Shown: piece by piece, positions 1-8,374 of the stretch
Layout of the letters: each line of letters starts with the position of its first letter
How positions within the stretch are numbered: the stretch's first letter is position 1
NCBI GenBank assembly: GCA_023393815.1
Contig: JAEXBU010000103.1
Span: 1 to 22,470 of the forward strand
DNA length: 22,470 nt
DNA from: Bacillota bacterium
GTDB lineage: Bacteria > Bacillota > Clostridia > Tissierellales > Peptoniphilaceae
Direction of reading: 5' to 3'
The notes under the pieces: generated by a model
Database searches by the model: none
The model's input: the letters and a program-made list of their open reading frames with translations, nothing else
What the model was told of the DNA's origin: nothing
Made by a program: the position numbers and the translations under genes

Positions 1-1
1 T

Positions 2-1030
2 TCCCTAACCGGTCGCTTGTATATACGGGAACAGCTGAATGCGGACAGTTTGTCGGGTTTGGTGCGGCTCATAAAATTTGCCACCCTCCTGACCCTGGCC
101 GTCGAAAGTACGGGAGCCCTCCTTTTGGCGACCCACCTGGTGCCTCTATACGGCCTTAAGAGAGGAATCGCCTACGCGTTCTTTCACTCCGTCAGCGCCT
201 TCTGTAACGCGGGGTTCGACCTTTTCGGCGATTCCCTCGTGTCCTTTCAGGGAGACTTCGTCGTGACGCTGACCGTCGCCGCGCTGATTATCTTAGGCGG
301 CCTCGGCTTTATCGTCTATGCAGATCTTTGGCGCTATAAACGTCGCCGCCGATTGAGCCCCCATACGAAGTTGGTTCTCGTCACTACAGTGGCCTTATTA
401 ATTACAGGAACCGCGATGGTCTATGTGTTCGAGTGCAATAATGTGCTTACGTTAAAGCCGATGCCGTTTTCCGAAAAACTACTAGCCTCTTTCTTTCAGT
501 CCGCTACGTTTCGGACGGCAGGATTTAATTCTCTGAATATGGGAGATATTACCGATCCCACGGCCTTCGGAAGTTTGCTTTATATGTTTATCGGAGGATC
601 CCCCGGCTCGACGGCGGGGGGCTTGAAAACGACTACCTTCGCCATTGTTCTCGCCGCCACGTGGGCCAGTCTCCGCGGACGCGAGGATACGGATTTATTT
701 CACCGCCGCGTAGGGAAAGATACGGTGAGAAAAGCATATTCTCTCTTTGTCATCGGGGTATCTTTGGTCTTTTTCGTTTCGGCGGTGGTGGTCATGTTTG
801 AGGGAGGCCGATTGAAGTTTTTGTCTGTCCTCTTCGAGACGTTTTCCGCTTTCGGCACCGTGGGTGTAACGCGGGGGATTACTCAAATAATGAGCGATCC
901 GTCGAAGCTTATTTTGGCCTTTACCATGTATTTGGGGCGAATCGGTCCGACGACGTTCGCCATGGGGCTGTTTCAGAGAGAGCACAAACGAAAATTCCGC
1001 TATGCGGAAGGAAAATTTATTGTGGGATAG
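2..1030 (+). CDS. ktrB: KtrB/TrkH-family potassium uptake subunit (5' partial)
   Basis: Membrane subunit of a KtrAB-type K+ (Na+-coupled) uptake system. The 5' end lies outside the window: the frame is open from base 2 and the first visible residues, before LYIREQ, already belong to the protein. Visible pore-loop signatures are SAFCNAGFD (second loop), SATFRTAGFN (third) and SAFGTVGVTRG (fourth); the first loop must be upstream. The GGSPGSTAGGLKTTTF stretch before a transmembrane helix is characteristic of TrkH/KtrB. Several hydrophobic helices separate the loops. The family is about 440-490 residues, so roughly 100 residues are missing. The ktrA gene starts 9 bases after the stop, which supports KtrB over TrkH, although the name rests on that pairing and on the protein's size. 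Confidence 0.93.
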   Translation, partial: SLTGRLYIREQLNADSLSGLVRLIKFATLLTLAVESTGALLLATHLVPLYGLKRGIAYAFFHSVSAFCNAGFDLFGDSLVSFQGDFVVTLTVAALIILGGLGFIVYADLWRYKRRRRLSPHTKLVLVTTVALLITGTAMVYVFECNNVLTLKPMPFSEKLLASFFQSATFRTAGFNSLNMGDITDPTAFGSLLYMFIGGSPGSTAGGLKTTTFAIVLAATWASLRGREDTDLFHRRVGKDTVRKAYSLFVIGVSLVFFVSAVVVMFEGGRLKFLSVLFETFSAFGTVGVTRGITQIMSDPSKLILAFTMYLGRIGPTTFAMGLFQREHKRKFRYAEGKFIVG

Positions 1031-1039
1031 GAGAGAGCC

Positions 1040-1708
1040 ATGGTTAAAAGTTTTATCGTCTTCGGTCTGGGACGTTTAGGATCTACGGTGGCAAAGACAT
1101 TGTTTACTATGCACAATGACGTCTTGGCCGTGGACATCAATCCCGAGCGCGTAAAATATGTATCGGAAAATGTCACCACAGCGATTCAAGCCGATTTATT
1201 GGATGAGGACGTCTTCGACGATTTGGGTCTGGGTAACTTTGACTGCGCCGTCATTGCCATCGGGAGCAGTTTGGATTCCGCCATTATGGCTACTATCGCC
1301 TGTGTGGAAGCGGGCATCCCTTTGATTGTCGCCAAGGCACCGACGAAGCGTTACGGTCATATTCTCAAGCGACTCGGTGCCCACACGATTATTTATCCGG
1401 AAATCGACATGGGTATGCGCTTGGCGAAGCAGTTGAGTGATAACGGCATCACAGATTACGTAGAGTTATCCGATGACTACGGAATCGTAGAATACGAAGT
1501 GGCAAAAGATTGGGTTGGAAAGACAATTCGCGAGCTCCAGCTCCGGTCTGAATTTCACGTAAATGTCATCGCTATTCGTCGAGGAGAGGATTTGATCGTT
1601 CGCTGCGTGGCAGAGGAAACGCTCCGAGAAAATGACATTATCATTTTCTTTGGAAGCGACGACGATCTGGAACAATTGCAAAATGAGCGCCATGATAAAA
1701 ACCATTGA
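1040..1708 (+). CDS. ktrA: KtrA, cytosolic RCK gating subunit of K+ uptake
   Basis: Protein of 222 residues, the normal KtrA length. The N-terminal RCK_N Rossmann domain has the nucleotide-binding glycines GLGRLG at residues 9-14 and an acidic residue at the end of strand 2 (Asp32 in AVDIN). The C-terminal part from about residue 140 (VELSDDYGIVEYEV onward) matches an RCK_C/TrkA_C domain. In this family the protein forms an octameric ring that binds ATP/ADP and c-di-AMP and gates KtrB. The ATG follows a GGAGAG ribosome binding site. It lies directly behind ktrB, and its 3' end overlaps the next gene, so the four genes ktrB to hisS look like one transcription unit. Confidence 0.94.
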   Translation: MVKSFIVFGLGRLGSTVAKTLFTMHNDVLAVDINPERVKYVSENVTTAIQADLLDEDVFDDLGLGNFDCAVIAIGSSLDSAIMATIACVEAGIPLIVAKAPTKRYGHILKRLGAHTIIYPEIDMGMRLAKQLSDNGITDYVELSDDYGIVEYEVAKDWVGKTIRELQLRSEFHVNVIAIRRGEDLIVRCVAEETLRENDIIIFFGSDDDLEQLQNERHDKNH

Positions 1709-2456
1709 TTCTAAAGGAAACGCACGCTTTAAAGCGTGGAAAAAATTAAAGGATAAACAATACCGCCATCGAGCGCAAAATCTTTTGGTGGAAGGCGCCG
1801 TCGTTATCGAGGAAGTAATGGAGGAAGGTTACGTAGAAGAACTGATTGTGGATAAGGACAAGAGGGACGCATACCTGTCTTTTATTGAAAATGTACCGGT
1901 GGAGGTAACGCTACTGGAGCATCGCTTATTTAAAGAGTTGGTTTCTACAGAGACGGATCAAGGTCTTATTGCGCGGTGTCGCAGTTTTCTAACGGACGCG
2001 GAAAAAATGCCGAAGACCGGACGATTTCTCTATGCCGACGGCGTACAGGATCCCGGAAATCTGGGCGGTATGATTCGCTCCGCCGAAGCCTTTTGTTTTG
2101 ACGGCGTTTTGATCGGGCCGGGGACGGTGGATCCCACCAACGACAAATGCGTTCGCGCGTCCATGGCATCGGCCTTTCGCTTGCCCATCGCCTATGTAAC
2201 GGATGAAGAGCTGCTCCACATGAAGACGCGCTGCCGATTTGTCGCTCTGGATATTCGAGGAAAAGATAGGATCCCTGCGGACGATAGGAGAAATATTGTT
2301 CTGATTGTGGGCAATGAAGCGCGCGGTATTCGAGAAAATTTGTTGCGCGAAGTGGATTTACGTCTTCGGATTCCCATGAAAGAGACCATCGATTCCTTAA
2401 ACGCCAACGTAGCCGCATCCATCGCCATGTTTGTTATAGAAGGAGGAGGACAATGA
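1683..2456 (+). CDS. SpoU/TrmH-family 23S rRNA 2'-O-methyltransferase
   Basis: SAM-dependent RNA ribose methyltransferase of the SPOUT (SpoU) superfamily. An N-terminal substrate-binding domain (KGNARFKAWKKL, then RAQNLLVEG) is followed by the knot-forming catalytic domain. Motif 1 is DGVQDPGNLGGMIRSAEAF, motif 2 is LIVGNEARGI, and motif 3 is RIPM...DSLNANVAASIAMF. This layout matches RlmB/YsgA-like enzymes, but the modified nucleotide cannot be read from the sequence. The ATG at 1683 overlaps the end of ktrA by 26 bases and has no clear Shine-Dalgarno sequence, so translation is probably coupled; ATG 1692 is an alternative start. The stop overlaps the hisS start (ATGA). Confidence 0.9.
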   Translation: MSAMIKTIDSKGNARFKAWKKLKDKQYRHRAQNLLVEGAVVIEEVMEEGYVEELIVDKDKRDAYLSFIENVPVEVTLLEHRLFKELVSTETDQGLIARCRSFLTDAEKMPKTGRFLYADGVQDPGNLGGMIRSAEAFCFDGVLIGPGTVDPTNDKCVRASMASAFRLPIAYVTDEELLHMKTRCRFVALDIRGKDRIPADDRRNIVLIVGNEARGIRENLLREVDLRLRIPMKETIDSLNANVAASIAMFVIEGGGQ

Positions 2457-3769
2457 GTCAGATCGTACAACCATCTACATTACCGGGCTTTATGGAACTT
2501 TTGCCCAAAGACCAATTGGTCTTTAATCGCATGAAAGATATTATTCGAAAAAATTACGAAGAGAAGGGGTTTTTGCCTATCGATACTCCGGTATTGGAAA
2601 AAGAGGAAATTCTCCTGGCGAAGGGGGGTGGTGAAACGGAAAAACAAGTATACGCCTTTAAAAAGGGCTCTACCGACATTGCCATGCGTTTCGACTTAAC
2701 GGTTCCCCTGGCTCGCTACGTGGCCCAACATTACAGCGAGCTCAGTTTTCCCTTTCGCCGCTATCACATTGGCAAAGTATATCGGGGCGAACGGGCGCAA
2801 AAAGGGCGCTTCCGCGAGTTTTACCAATGCGATATCGATATTATCGGAAATGGGAAATTGTCCCTTTTTAACGACGGGGAGATTCCCTCGGTAATTGCCA
2901 AGACTTTTCAGGATCTCGGCTTTGAATCGTTTACCATCCACATGAACAATCGCCACATTTTAAACGGCTTTTATCGCGCTTTGGGAATCACTGAGTCCCA
3001 AGAGGTGCTGCGTATCGTGGACAAGGTGGACAAAATCGGCCTAGATCAGGTAAAGGAAGAGTTGCTGAAGATTGAACTAAAAAAAGAGGCCGTAGAAAAA
3101 ATTGCCGACTTTATCGCCATATCCGGTACCACTGACGGGGTATTTGAGGCCTTAGACAGATTGGGGATTGAGGATGAAGAATTTAAAACCGGCATTCGCG
3201 AATTAAAAGAAGTCTTTTCCATCGCACGTGCCCTCGGCGTGTCGGACAAGCACATGATCCCCGACATGAAAATTGCCCGCGGCTTGGATTACTACACGGG
3301 AACGGTTTACGAAACCATCTTGGACGACTATCCGTCCATCGGTTCCGTCTGTAGTGGCGGCCGCTACGATAATTTGGCGGAGCATTACACCAATCAAAAA
3401 CTTCCCGGCGTGGGCATTTCCATCGGTTTGTCCCGCCTCTATTATCAATTAAACGAAGCGGGACTTTTAAAAGAATACGACGATAGATCGTCGGATGTAT
3501 TAATCATCCCATTCGACGAGACGACAGAGGCAGGGCTTGCTCTTTTAAGAACCCTTCGGGATGCGGGTATTCGCTGTATTTTCTACGGGGAGTCCGGAAA
3601 AATCGGAAAGAAATTTAAATACGCCGATCACTTAAATGTGGCCTACGCCATCGTTTTGGGTCAATCGGAAGTGGAAAGTGGTATGCCGACGGTTCGCAAT
3701 ATGAAGAGCGGGGAAGAAACATCGATGACCGTCAGTGAAATCGTAGATTTTTTCAAAAGTGAAGCGTAA
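2453..3769 (+). CDS. hisS: Histidyl-tRNA synthetase
   Basis: Class II aminoacyl-tRNA synthetase that charges tRNA-His; 438 residues, the usual bacterial length. An early motif 1 region (FMELLPKD) is followed by motif 2 (YRGERAQKGRFREFYQCD), the histidine-specific ARGLDYYTGTVYE signature, and motif 3 (SGGRYDN...GVGISIGLSRL). The last 90 residues form the anticodon-binding domain (DVLIIPFDE...). The ATG overlaps the preceding stop as ATGA and has a strong AGGAGGAGGA ribosome binding site at 2441-2450. HisS is often paired with AspS in Firmicutes; here it is last in the ktr operon and is followed by a separately controlled thrS. Confidence 0.97.
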   Translation: MSQIVQPSTLPGFMELLPKDQLVFNRMKDIIRKNYEEKGFLPIDTPVLEKEEILLAKGGGETEKQVYAFKKGSTDIAMRFDLTVPLARYVAQHYSELSFPFRRYHIGKVYRGERAQKGRFREFYQCDIDIIGNGKLSLFNDGEIPSVIAKTFQDLGFESFTIHMNNRHILNGFYRALGITESQEVLRIVDKVDKIGLDQVKEELLKIELKKEAVEKIADFIAISGTTDGVFEALDRLGIEDEEFKTGIRELKEVFSIARALGVSDKHMIPDMKIARGLDYYTGTVYETILDDYPSIGSVCSGGRYDNLAEHYTNQKLPGVGISIGLSRLYYQLNEAGLLKEYDDRSSDVLIIPFDETTEAGLALLRTLRDAGIRCIFYGESGKIGKKFKYADHLNVAYAIVLGQSEVESGMPTVRNMKSGEETSMTVSEIVDFFKSEA

Positions 3770-3782
3770 AAGAACAATCATC

Positions 3783-3811
3783 TTGCAAATCTTGTGGGAA
3801 TCTGCTATACT
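3783..3811 (+). promoter_or_regulatory. Sigma-A promoter of the thrS T-box leader
   Basis: The -35 TTGCAA (3783-3788) and -10 TATACT (3806-3811) are separated by 17 bases. The promoter lies 13 bases after the hisS stop and immediately upstream of the T-box leader, with a predicted transcription start near 3818. Confidence 0.75.
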
Positions 3812-3817
3812 TCTTAC

Positions 3818-4004
3818 CATGAATGAAGGGACGAGTACACAAACCCCTAGCGAAAGAGGACGGTGAAAGCTCTTGCATTTGTGGAAAACCAACCCGGACA
3901 CCTGCCTTAATCGGCAGCGCTTAACAGGCGTTACATGTTTTGAGAAGTAATGAAGGTGGAACCACGGTACCGATCGTCCTTTTTTTGGGCGGTCGGTTTT
4001 TTTT
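3818..4004 (+). promoter_or_regulatory. T-box leader, threonine specific, controlling thrS
   Basis: A tRNA-sensing riboswitch that reads through its terminator when uncharged tRNA-Thr binds. Landmarks visible: the AGTA of the Stem I loop E at about 3834-3837, the distal-loop consensus GGTGAAA (3862-3868), a stem pairing CACAAA with TTTGTG (ending near 3883), and a specifier that reads ACC (Thr) at 3888-3890 just after GGAA. The T-box sequence AATGAAGGTGGAACCACG (3949-3966) pairs with the tRNA acceptor end. The terminator stem follows directly. The specifier position is inferred from the leader layout and from the downstream gene; the T-box motif itself is unambiguous. Confidence 0.92.
3969..4004 (+). 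terminator. Rho-independent terminator of the T-box leader
   Basis: An 11-bp stem pairs ACCGATCGTCC (3969-3979) with GGGCGGTCGGT (3987-3997), followed by eight T. The 5' arm directly follows the T-box motif, so the antiterminator and terminator are mutually exclusive. Confidence 0.9.
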
Positions 4005-4016
4005 ATGAGGTGAATG

Positions 4017-5921
4017 ATGTTTAAGTTAACTTTACCTGATGGAAGTGTAAAAGAGTACGAATCGAAGAAATCTGTAAAAGAAGTAATCGCCGACATCTCG
4101 GAAGGCTTGGAACGTGCCAGCGTAGGTTGCGTCTTTAACGGTCGAATCTTGGGCAAACATGACTTCATCGACGAAGATGGCGTCATGAAGGTTGTTAAGT
4201 TCGAAGATGCGGAAGGGAAGCAAATTTTCTGGCACTCTACGGCACATTTAATGGCTTACGCCATTAAGCGTTTGTGGCCCAACACAAAATTTGCCATCGG
4301 CCCCTCCATTGAAAACGGCTTTTACTACGACATCGACTTGGACGAACAACTGGGCACCGATGACTTGGAAAAAATCGAAAAGGAAATGAAGGTCATCGTC
4401 AAGGAAGGGCCGGTTTTTGAACGAAAGGTGCTTTCCAAGGCTGAGGCGGAAGATCTGTTTAAGGACGAACCCTATAAAATCGAATTGATCGAAGACTTGC
4501 CCGCAGGGGAAGAAATCTCCATCTATACCTTGGGCGAATATGTGGATCTGTGCCGCGGGCCGCATCTTGAAAGTGTAAAAGACATTAAGGCCGTAAAGCT
4601 TACTTCCATTGCGGGCGCTTACTGGCGCGGCGACGAGAAAAACAAAATGCTTCAACGTATCTACGGCATTTCTTTTCCGAAGAAGAAAGAGCTGGACGAA
4701 TACATGGAACGCTTGGAAGAAGCGAAACGCCGCGACCATAGAAAGATCGGGCGCGAACTGGATCTGTTCAGCTTCCGCGAAGAAGGCCCGGGATTTCCCT
4801 TCTTCCACCCGAAGGGAATGCTCGTGCGAAATGAGCTGGAAAAATTTTGGCGCGATCTTCAAATTGAAAGGGGCTATGGCGAAATCAAAACGCCTATGAT
4901 CTTAAACGAAGACCTGTGGCATCGTTCCGGTCACTGGGATCACTATCGCGACAATATGTACTTCACCAAGATTGACGGCGAAGATTACGCGATCAAGCCC
5001 ATGAACTGCCCGGGGTCGATTTTGGTGTATGAACAAAATATGCACTCTTACAGAGACTTCCCCATCAAACTCATGGAATTCGGCCAAGTTCACCGCCACG
5101 AGTTGTCCGGCGCGTTACACGGCTTATTCAGAGTGCGTACCTTTACACAAGACGACGCCCATGTATTCATGCTTCCCGATCAAATCCAGGAAGAAGTCAT
5201 TAAGTTAATCGACTTGGCCGACGAATTGTACAATACCTTCGGTTTCGACTACACCGTAGAACTGTCCACGCGTCCGGAAGACAGCATGGGTACGGACGAA
5301 CAATGGGATACGGCCATTGACGCTTTGAAAAAAGCATTGGACAGCAAAGGGATGGATTACGAAATCAATGAAGGCGACGGTGCCTTCTACGGTCCGAAGA
5401 TTGACTTTCACCTGCGCGATGCCATCGGTCGTACGTGGCAATGCGGAACCATTCAGTTGGATTTCCAAATGCCCGAACGTTTTGAGCTGACCTACATCGA
5501 TGAAAATGGCGAAAAGAAACAACCGGTAATGAGTCACCGCGCCCTCATGGGCTCCATGGAACGCTTCTTCGGTATTTTGGTCGAACACTTTGCCGGAAAA
5601 TTCCCCTTGTGGCTCGCCCCGGTTCAAGTGAAAGTTTTGCCCATTAGCGAAAAATTCCACGACTATGCCAAGGAAGTTACCGACGAGTTAAAATCCAACG
5701 GGTTCCGCGCCGAGTTCGACGAACGCAATGAAAAGATCGGCAAGAAGATTCGCGACGCCCAATTGGAACGAGTCAACTACATGGTCATCGTTGGCGAAAA
5801 AGAAGCGAACAGCGGAAACATTTCCGTTCGCAACCGAGATGGCGAAGAGCGGTCGGAGGTCAAGATGGGCGACTTTATGAGCGAACTGAAAGACGAAGTG
5901 GAAAGCAAAAAAATTGACTAA
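4017..5921 (+). CDS. thrS: Threonyl-tRNA synthetase
   Basis: Class II synthetase that charges tRNA-Thr. From the N-terminus it has a TGS domain (FKLTLPDGSVKEYE), a tRNA-editing second additional domain with the HSTAHLMAYA motif and a second zinc-type motif DLCRGPH, the catalytic core, and an anticodon-binding domain starting near APVQVKVLPIS. The core shows motif 1 around HPKGMLVRNELEKF, MNCPGSILVYEQ (zinc-ligand Cys), and motif 2 RHELSGALHGLFRVRTFTQDDAH; motif 3 is near RALMGSMERFFGILVEH. Length of about 634 residues is typical. ATG 4017 gives better spacing from GAGGTG (4007-4012) than the ATG at 4014. Expression is controlled by the T-box leader. Confidence 0.97.
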   Translation: MFKLTLPDGSVKEYESKKSVKEVIADISEGLERASVGCVFNGRILGKHDFIDEDGVMKVVKFEDAEGKQIFWHSTAHLMAYAIKRLWPNTKFAIGPSIENGFYYDIDLDEQLGTDDLEKIEKEMKVIVKEGPVFERKVLSKAEAEDLFKDEPYKIELIEDLPAGEEISIYTLGEYVDLCRGPHLESVKDIKAVKLTSIAGAYWRGDEKNKMLQRIYGISFPKKKELDEYMERLEEAKRRDHRKIGRELDLFSFREEGPGFPFFHPKGMLVRNELEKFWRDLQIERGYGEIKTPMILNEDLWHRSGHWDHYRDNMYFTKIDGEDYAIKPMNCPGSILVYEQNMHSYRDFPIKLMEFGQVHRHELSGALHGLFRVRTFTQDDAHVFMLPDQIQEEVIKLIDLADELYNTFGFDYTVELSTRPEDSMGTDEQWDTAIDALKKALDSKGMDYEINEGDGAFYGPKIDFHLRDAIGRTWQCGTIQLDFQMPERFELTYIDENGEKKQPVMSHRALMGSMERFFGILVEHFAGKFPLWLAPVQVKVLPISEKFHDYAKEVTDELKSNGFRAEFDERNEKIGKKIRDAQLERVNYMVIVGEKEANSGNISVRNRDGEERSEVKMGDFMSELKDEVESKKID

Positions 5922-6447
5922 AATCTACGCATTCGGCGATTCCTATGTGGAAGGTTACGGCGTCGATCCGTCCGAATGTTGGGTGTCGCAACTGGAAGAG
6001 CGACTAAAGCGTCCGATCGTCAATTTAGGAAGAAACGGAGCCTGGATTACGGAACTGGCGCAACGGCCGCCGGCATTGGAAGCGGGAGATGTGCTCCTCG
6101 TGTTAGGCGGTGCGAACGATCTTTTAGGCGAGGGTACGGTGACTCAGGTGCTCGATGCTTACAAAGGATTGTGCAGTTACGCGAGGCGTTTCAGTGCAAA
6201 ATGCCTGATTATCGTGCCGCCGACACCTCAAATCGTCGAAGACGACCTATTTGTGGGACTGAACATGATCGTTTCTTTACAAGAGAAGATGAAAGAGCTG
6301 AACGAACGCGCCGAAGGTCTTCATTTAGATGACGTACTGCCGAGAGATCCCAGTCTATATTTGGACGGAATTCACCTTTTCCCGGAAGGACATAGACGAA
6401 TCGCACAGGCTGTCTATGATTGTATAGTCAAAGAGAATTGGATTTAG
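5914..6447 (+). CDS. SGNH/GDSL-family hydrolase
   Basis: Small esterase/lipase-like protein of 177 residues. Block I is AFGDSYVEGYG (nucleophile Ser), block II is the Gly in NLGRNGAWITEL, block III is GGANDLL (Asn), and block V is LDGIHLFPEG, giving the catalytic Asp and His. There is no signal peptide, so it should be cytosolic; the substrate cannot be inferred. It starts with TTG, overlapping the thrS stop by 8 bases with only a weak purine-rich ribosome binding site, so it should be translated by coupling to thrS and be under the same T-box. It is followed at once by a terminator. Confidence 0.88.
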   Translation: MTKIYAFGDSYVEGYGVDPSECWVSQLEERLKRPIVNLGRNGAWITELAQRPPALEAGDVLLVLGGANDLLGEGTVTQVLDAYKGLCSYARRFSAKCLIIVPPTPQIVEDDLFVGLNMIVSLQEKMKELNERAEGLHLDDVLPRDPSLYLDGIHLFPEGHRRIAQAVYDCIVKENWI

Positions 6448-6450
6448 AGT

Positions 6451-6483
6451 AAAGAGCTTGCAAGTTTTTGCAGGCTCTTTTTT
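6451..6483 (+). terminator. Rho-independent terminator of thrS operon
   Basis: An 11-bp stem pairs AAGAGCTTGCA (6452-6462) with TGCAGGCTCTT (6469-6479), with a run of six T at 6478-6483, four bases after the hydrolase stop. Confidence 0.9.
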
Positions 6484-6506
6484 GCCCTTATTTCACGGAA
6501 ATTCCA

Positions 6507-6535
6507 TCGACAGGACATAGGCACTTTGATACAAT
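6507..6535 (+). promoter_or_regulatory. Possible promoter of the pilus operon
   Basis: TCGACA (6507-6512), 17 bases, then TACAAT (6530-6535). The fit is good, but transcription would then start at about 6542, inside the GGAGGTGAT ribosome binding site (6541-6549) of the first gene. The mRNA would be nearly leaderless, or another promoter is used. Confidence 0.5.
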
Positions 6536-6552
6536 AAACAGGAGGTGATGGT

Positions 6553-7941
6553 GTGAAGTTTCATTTTTTATCTTCAAACAAAGGCGATATCCCGGAACGC
6601 AACGGGGAGATGAAACCTTTCATAAAAGATACAATCGATCGAATCAAAGCGGGAAATTTTACGAAGAAAGAGCAAACAGCTCTGGCGGCCGTACTGTTAT
6701 TGGCGGCATCGGGGGCGGGTTATGGTGCCTTTATCCACGCGCCTTTGGCGCAACAAGAGGCCTTAAAAGCGGCCTTAAAGGCTACACCGGCCGTGGCTCA
6801 TGCACAGGAAGGGCCGGGTACGGCCTTCGCCAATGAAAAATCTACGTTGCAGGAAACGGATGTGGAGCAAGCCATAGCCAACGACATCGCGTCGGATCCC
6901 AACGTAGCAATTACTAGTGAAGAAGTAGTGCCGGACGGAGACAGCGCGGGTTTAATGAATATAGTAGTGGATCATTATGGTTCGGCGGACACCTTAAGTC
7001 AGTACCTCGAAACCTTGCAAGGGGTGTCCTACAAACTGACCATCGATTCCATCAGTTACAATAAGGATCCGTCCAATGTGGAATCGTCCTCTATTCGCCT
7101 GTCCGTTCCCTATAAAGTTGTGGACAACAGCTTGGCATCCAAGAGCTTCCAAGCACCGGCTCCGGAACAAACGCCGGCCACGGCGCCGGAAACGACGGCG
7201 ACGCCGGGCAATGGAAAATCCACTACCACGACTCCGTCCACGTCATCGGGAAGCGGTTACTATTCCGGAAATACTTCTACATCATCGACGAGATCCGGCA
7301 GTTGGACACCGAGTCGCCCGACAATAACGACGACGGTTACCCCGTCGACGAATACGACCAAGACGCCGACGACGAAGCCTGCGGCGCAACCCAAGCCCCA
7401 AGTGAAACCCCAATCGAATACGCCGCCGAAGACGAAAGAAACCGTCTACTTAGCTCCGGCGATTACGCGCTATTCTATTTTCGACTCCATTCTCTCTGCG
7501 TCCATGGCCGACGGACTGCCTGTAAATTTGCAGGCGCAAACGGATACGACCGTGGAAAAGCGGGATCAAATTCTTGCTGTGACCTTCGTTACGCCGCCAA
7601 AAGAGGAAGGCGCTGAAGAACGGAAGCGGGTTGTAAATTTAGATACCGGAGGATTCTACCTTCCGAAAAACGGTTACGAATTCAGCATTGATGTGTCGGC
7701 CAACGGAAAAACGACGGGGAACTATAGTTTAATCTTGGCCGATTTGGAAGGAAACAGCAAAGAAGTGCTATCTACTCGGCAAGACGATCTCGGCGACGGT
7801 TTTGTGCGCGTCTTCTTCCCCTTAAACGGCATGGACGGCACGATACGAGCCAACCAAATTCGCTACACCTTTACGGATCAAGGGGATGTGCAAGAGTTGA
7901 TTGCACTACGAAACGTACAAATCTTATCCCATGAAAAATAA
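6553..7941 (+). CDS. PilO-like pilus assembly protein with Pro/Thr linker
   Basis: Protein of 462 residues starting at GTG behind GGAGGTGAT. A short cytosolic N-terminus is followed by one transmembrane helix at about residues 41-60 and HAPLAQQEALKAALKA, the typical PilO pattern of helix then coiled coil. Residues about 138-190 (HYGSADTLSQYLETL ... RLSVPYKVV) look like the ferredoxin-like fold of PilO. Residues about 200-293 are a Pro/Thr/Ser-rich linker, perhaps spanning the wall. The last 170 residues form a predicted beta-rich domain I do not recognise. PilO aligns the inner-membrane pilus platform in type IVa systems. It is the first gene of an operon with four pilin-like genes, but no PilM or PilN precedes it. 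Family assignment is moderate. Confidence 0.7.
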   Translation: MKFHFLSSNKGDIPERNGEMKPFIKDTIDRIKAGNFTKKEQTALAAVLLLAASGAGYGAFIHAPLAQQEALKAALKATPAVAHAQEGPGTAFANEKSTLQETDVEQAIANDIASDPNVAITSEEVVPDGDSAGLMNIVVDHYGSADTLSQYLETLQGVSYKLTIDSISYNKDPSNVESSSIRLSVPYKVVDNSLASKSFQAPAPEQTPATAPETTATPGNGKSTTTTPSTSSGSGYYSGNTSTSSTRSGSWTPSRPTITTTVTPSTNTTKTPTTKPAAQPKPQVKPQSNTPPKTKETVYLAPAITRYSIFDSILSASMADGLPVNLQAQTDTTVEKRDQILAVTFVTPPKEEGAEERKRVVNLDTGGFYLPKNGYEFSIDVSANGKTTGNYSLILADLEGNSKEVLSTRQDDLGDGFVRVFFPLNGMDGTIRANQIRYTFTDQGDVQELIALRNVQILSHEK

Positions 7942-8374
7942 ATTACACGGAATGACCCTCGTGGAATTGATTTGCGTCGTCGCCATTGTGTCGGTGCTTA
8001 TCGCCATAGGTGTCATGGGCTTACATGGCGTTCGGCGGTTCAAGGCTGAACGCCAAATTCATACAATCACGGGCGAACTGAGCGACTTGAGAAAGCGTGC
8101 CATGACCCGACGAAGCGCCACGCAGATGCTATTTCAAAAGGACAGTTACGTCGTGAAATGGGAGAGCGAGGCAAAGACCGTTCCTTATGAAGAAAAATTG
8201 GCCTTTGTCGAAGCCGACACGACGGACGGCCGATCGAAGATCGTCTTTACCGCTTCGGGGAGGCCGTCGAATTGTGGAACGATCACGTTTCGCGTGGGGA
8301 AGGAAGCGTACCGCGTGATCGTCGCGCCGGTAAGCGGACGCATTCGAATGGAGAAAATCCATGAAAAAGACTAG
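7931..8374 (+). CDS. Type IV prepilin-like protein 1
   Basis: Protein of 147 residues with a class III (prepilin) signal: MKNKLHG, then MTLVELICVVAIVSVLIAIG. The cleavage-site Gly at -1, Glu at +5 of the mature protein, and a hydrophobic helix of about 20 residues are all present. The mature protein would be about 140 residues. The downstream region is charged then beta-rich, as in pseudopilins of the GspH/FimT or ComGD type. The start overlaps the PilO-like gene by 11 bases and has no clear ribosome binding site, so coupling is likely. It may be a minor pilin or a competence pseudopilin. Confidence 0.88.
   Translation: MKNKLHGMTLVELICVVAIVSVLIAIGVMGLHGVRRFKAERQIHTITGELSDLRKRAMTRRSATQMLFQKDSYVVKWESEAKTVPYEEKLAFVEADTTDGRSKIVFTASGRPSNCGTITFRVGKEAYRVIVAPVSGRIRMEKIHEKD

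Noticed and set aside
4248..4862. Long antisense open frame of 204 codons within thrS
   Set aside because: It lies opposite the conserved catalytic core of thrS, has no ribosome binding site or family, and is explained by codon bias of the real gene.
7302..7616. Open frame of 104 codons with an acidic N-terminus inside the PilO-like gene
   Set aside because: It is another frame of the Pro/Thr-rich linker, whose repetitive ACG/CCG codons avoid stops in all frames. It has no ribosome binding site and no recognisable family.
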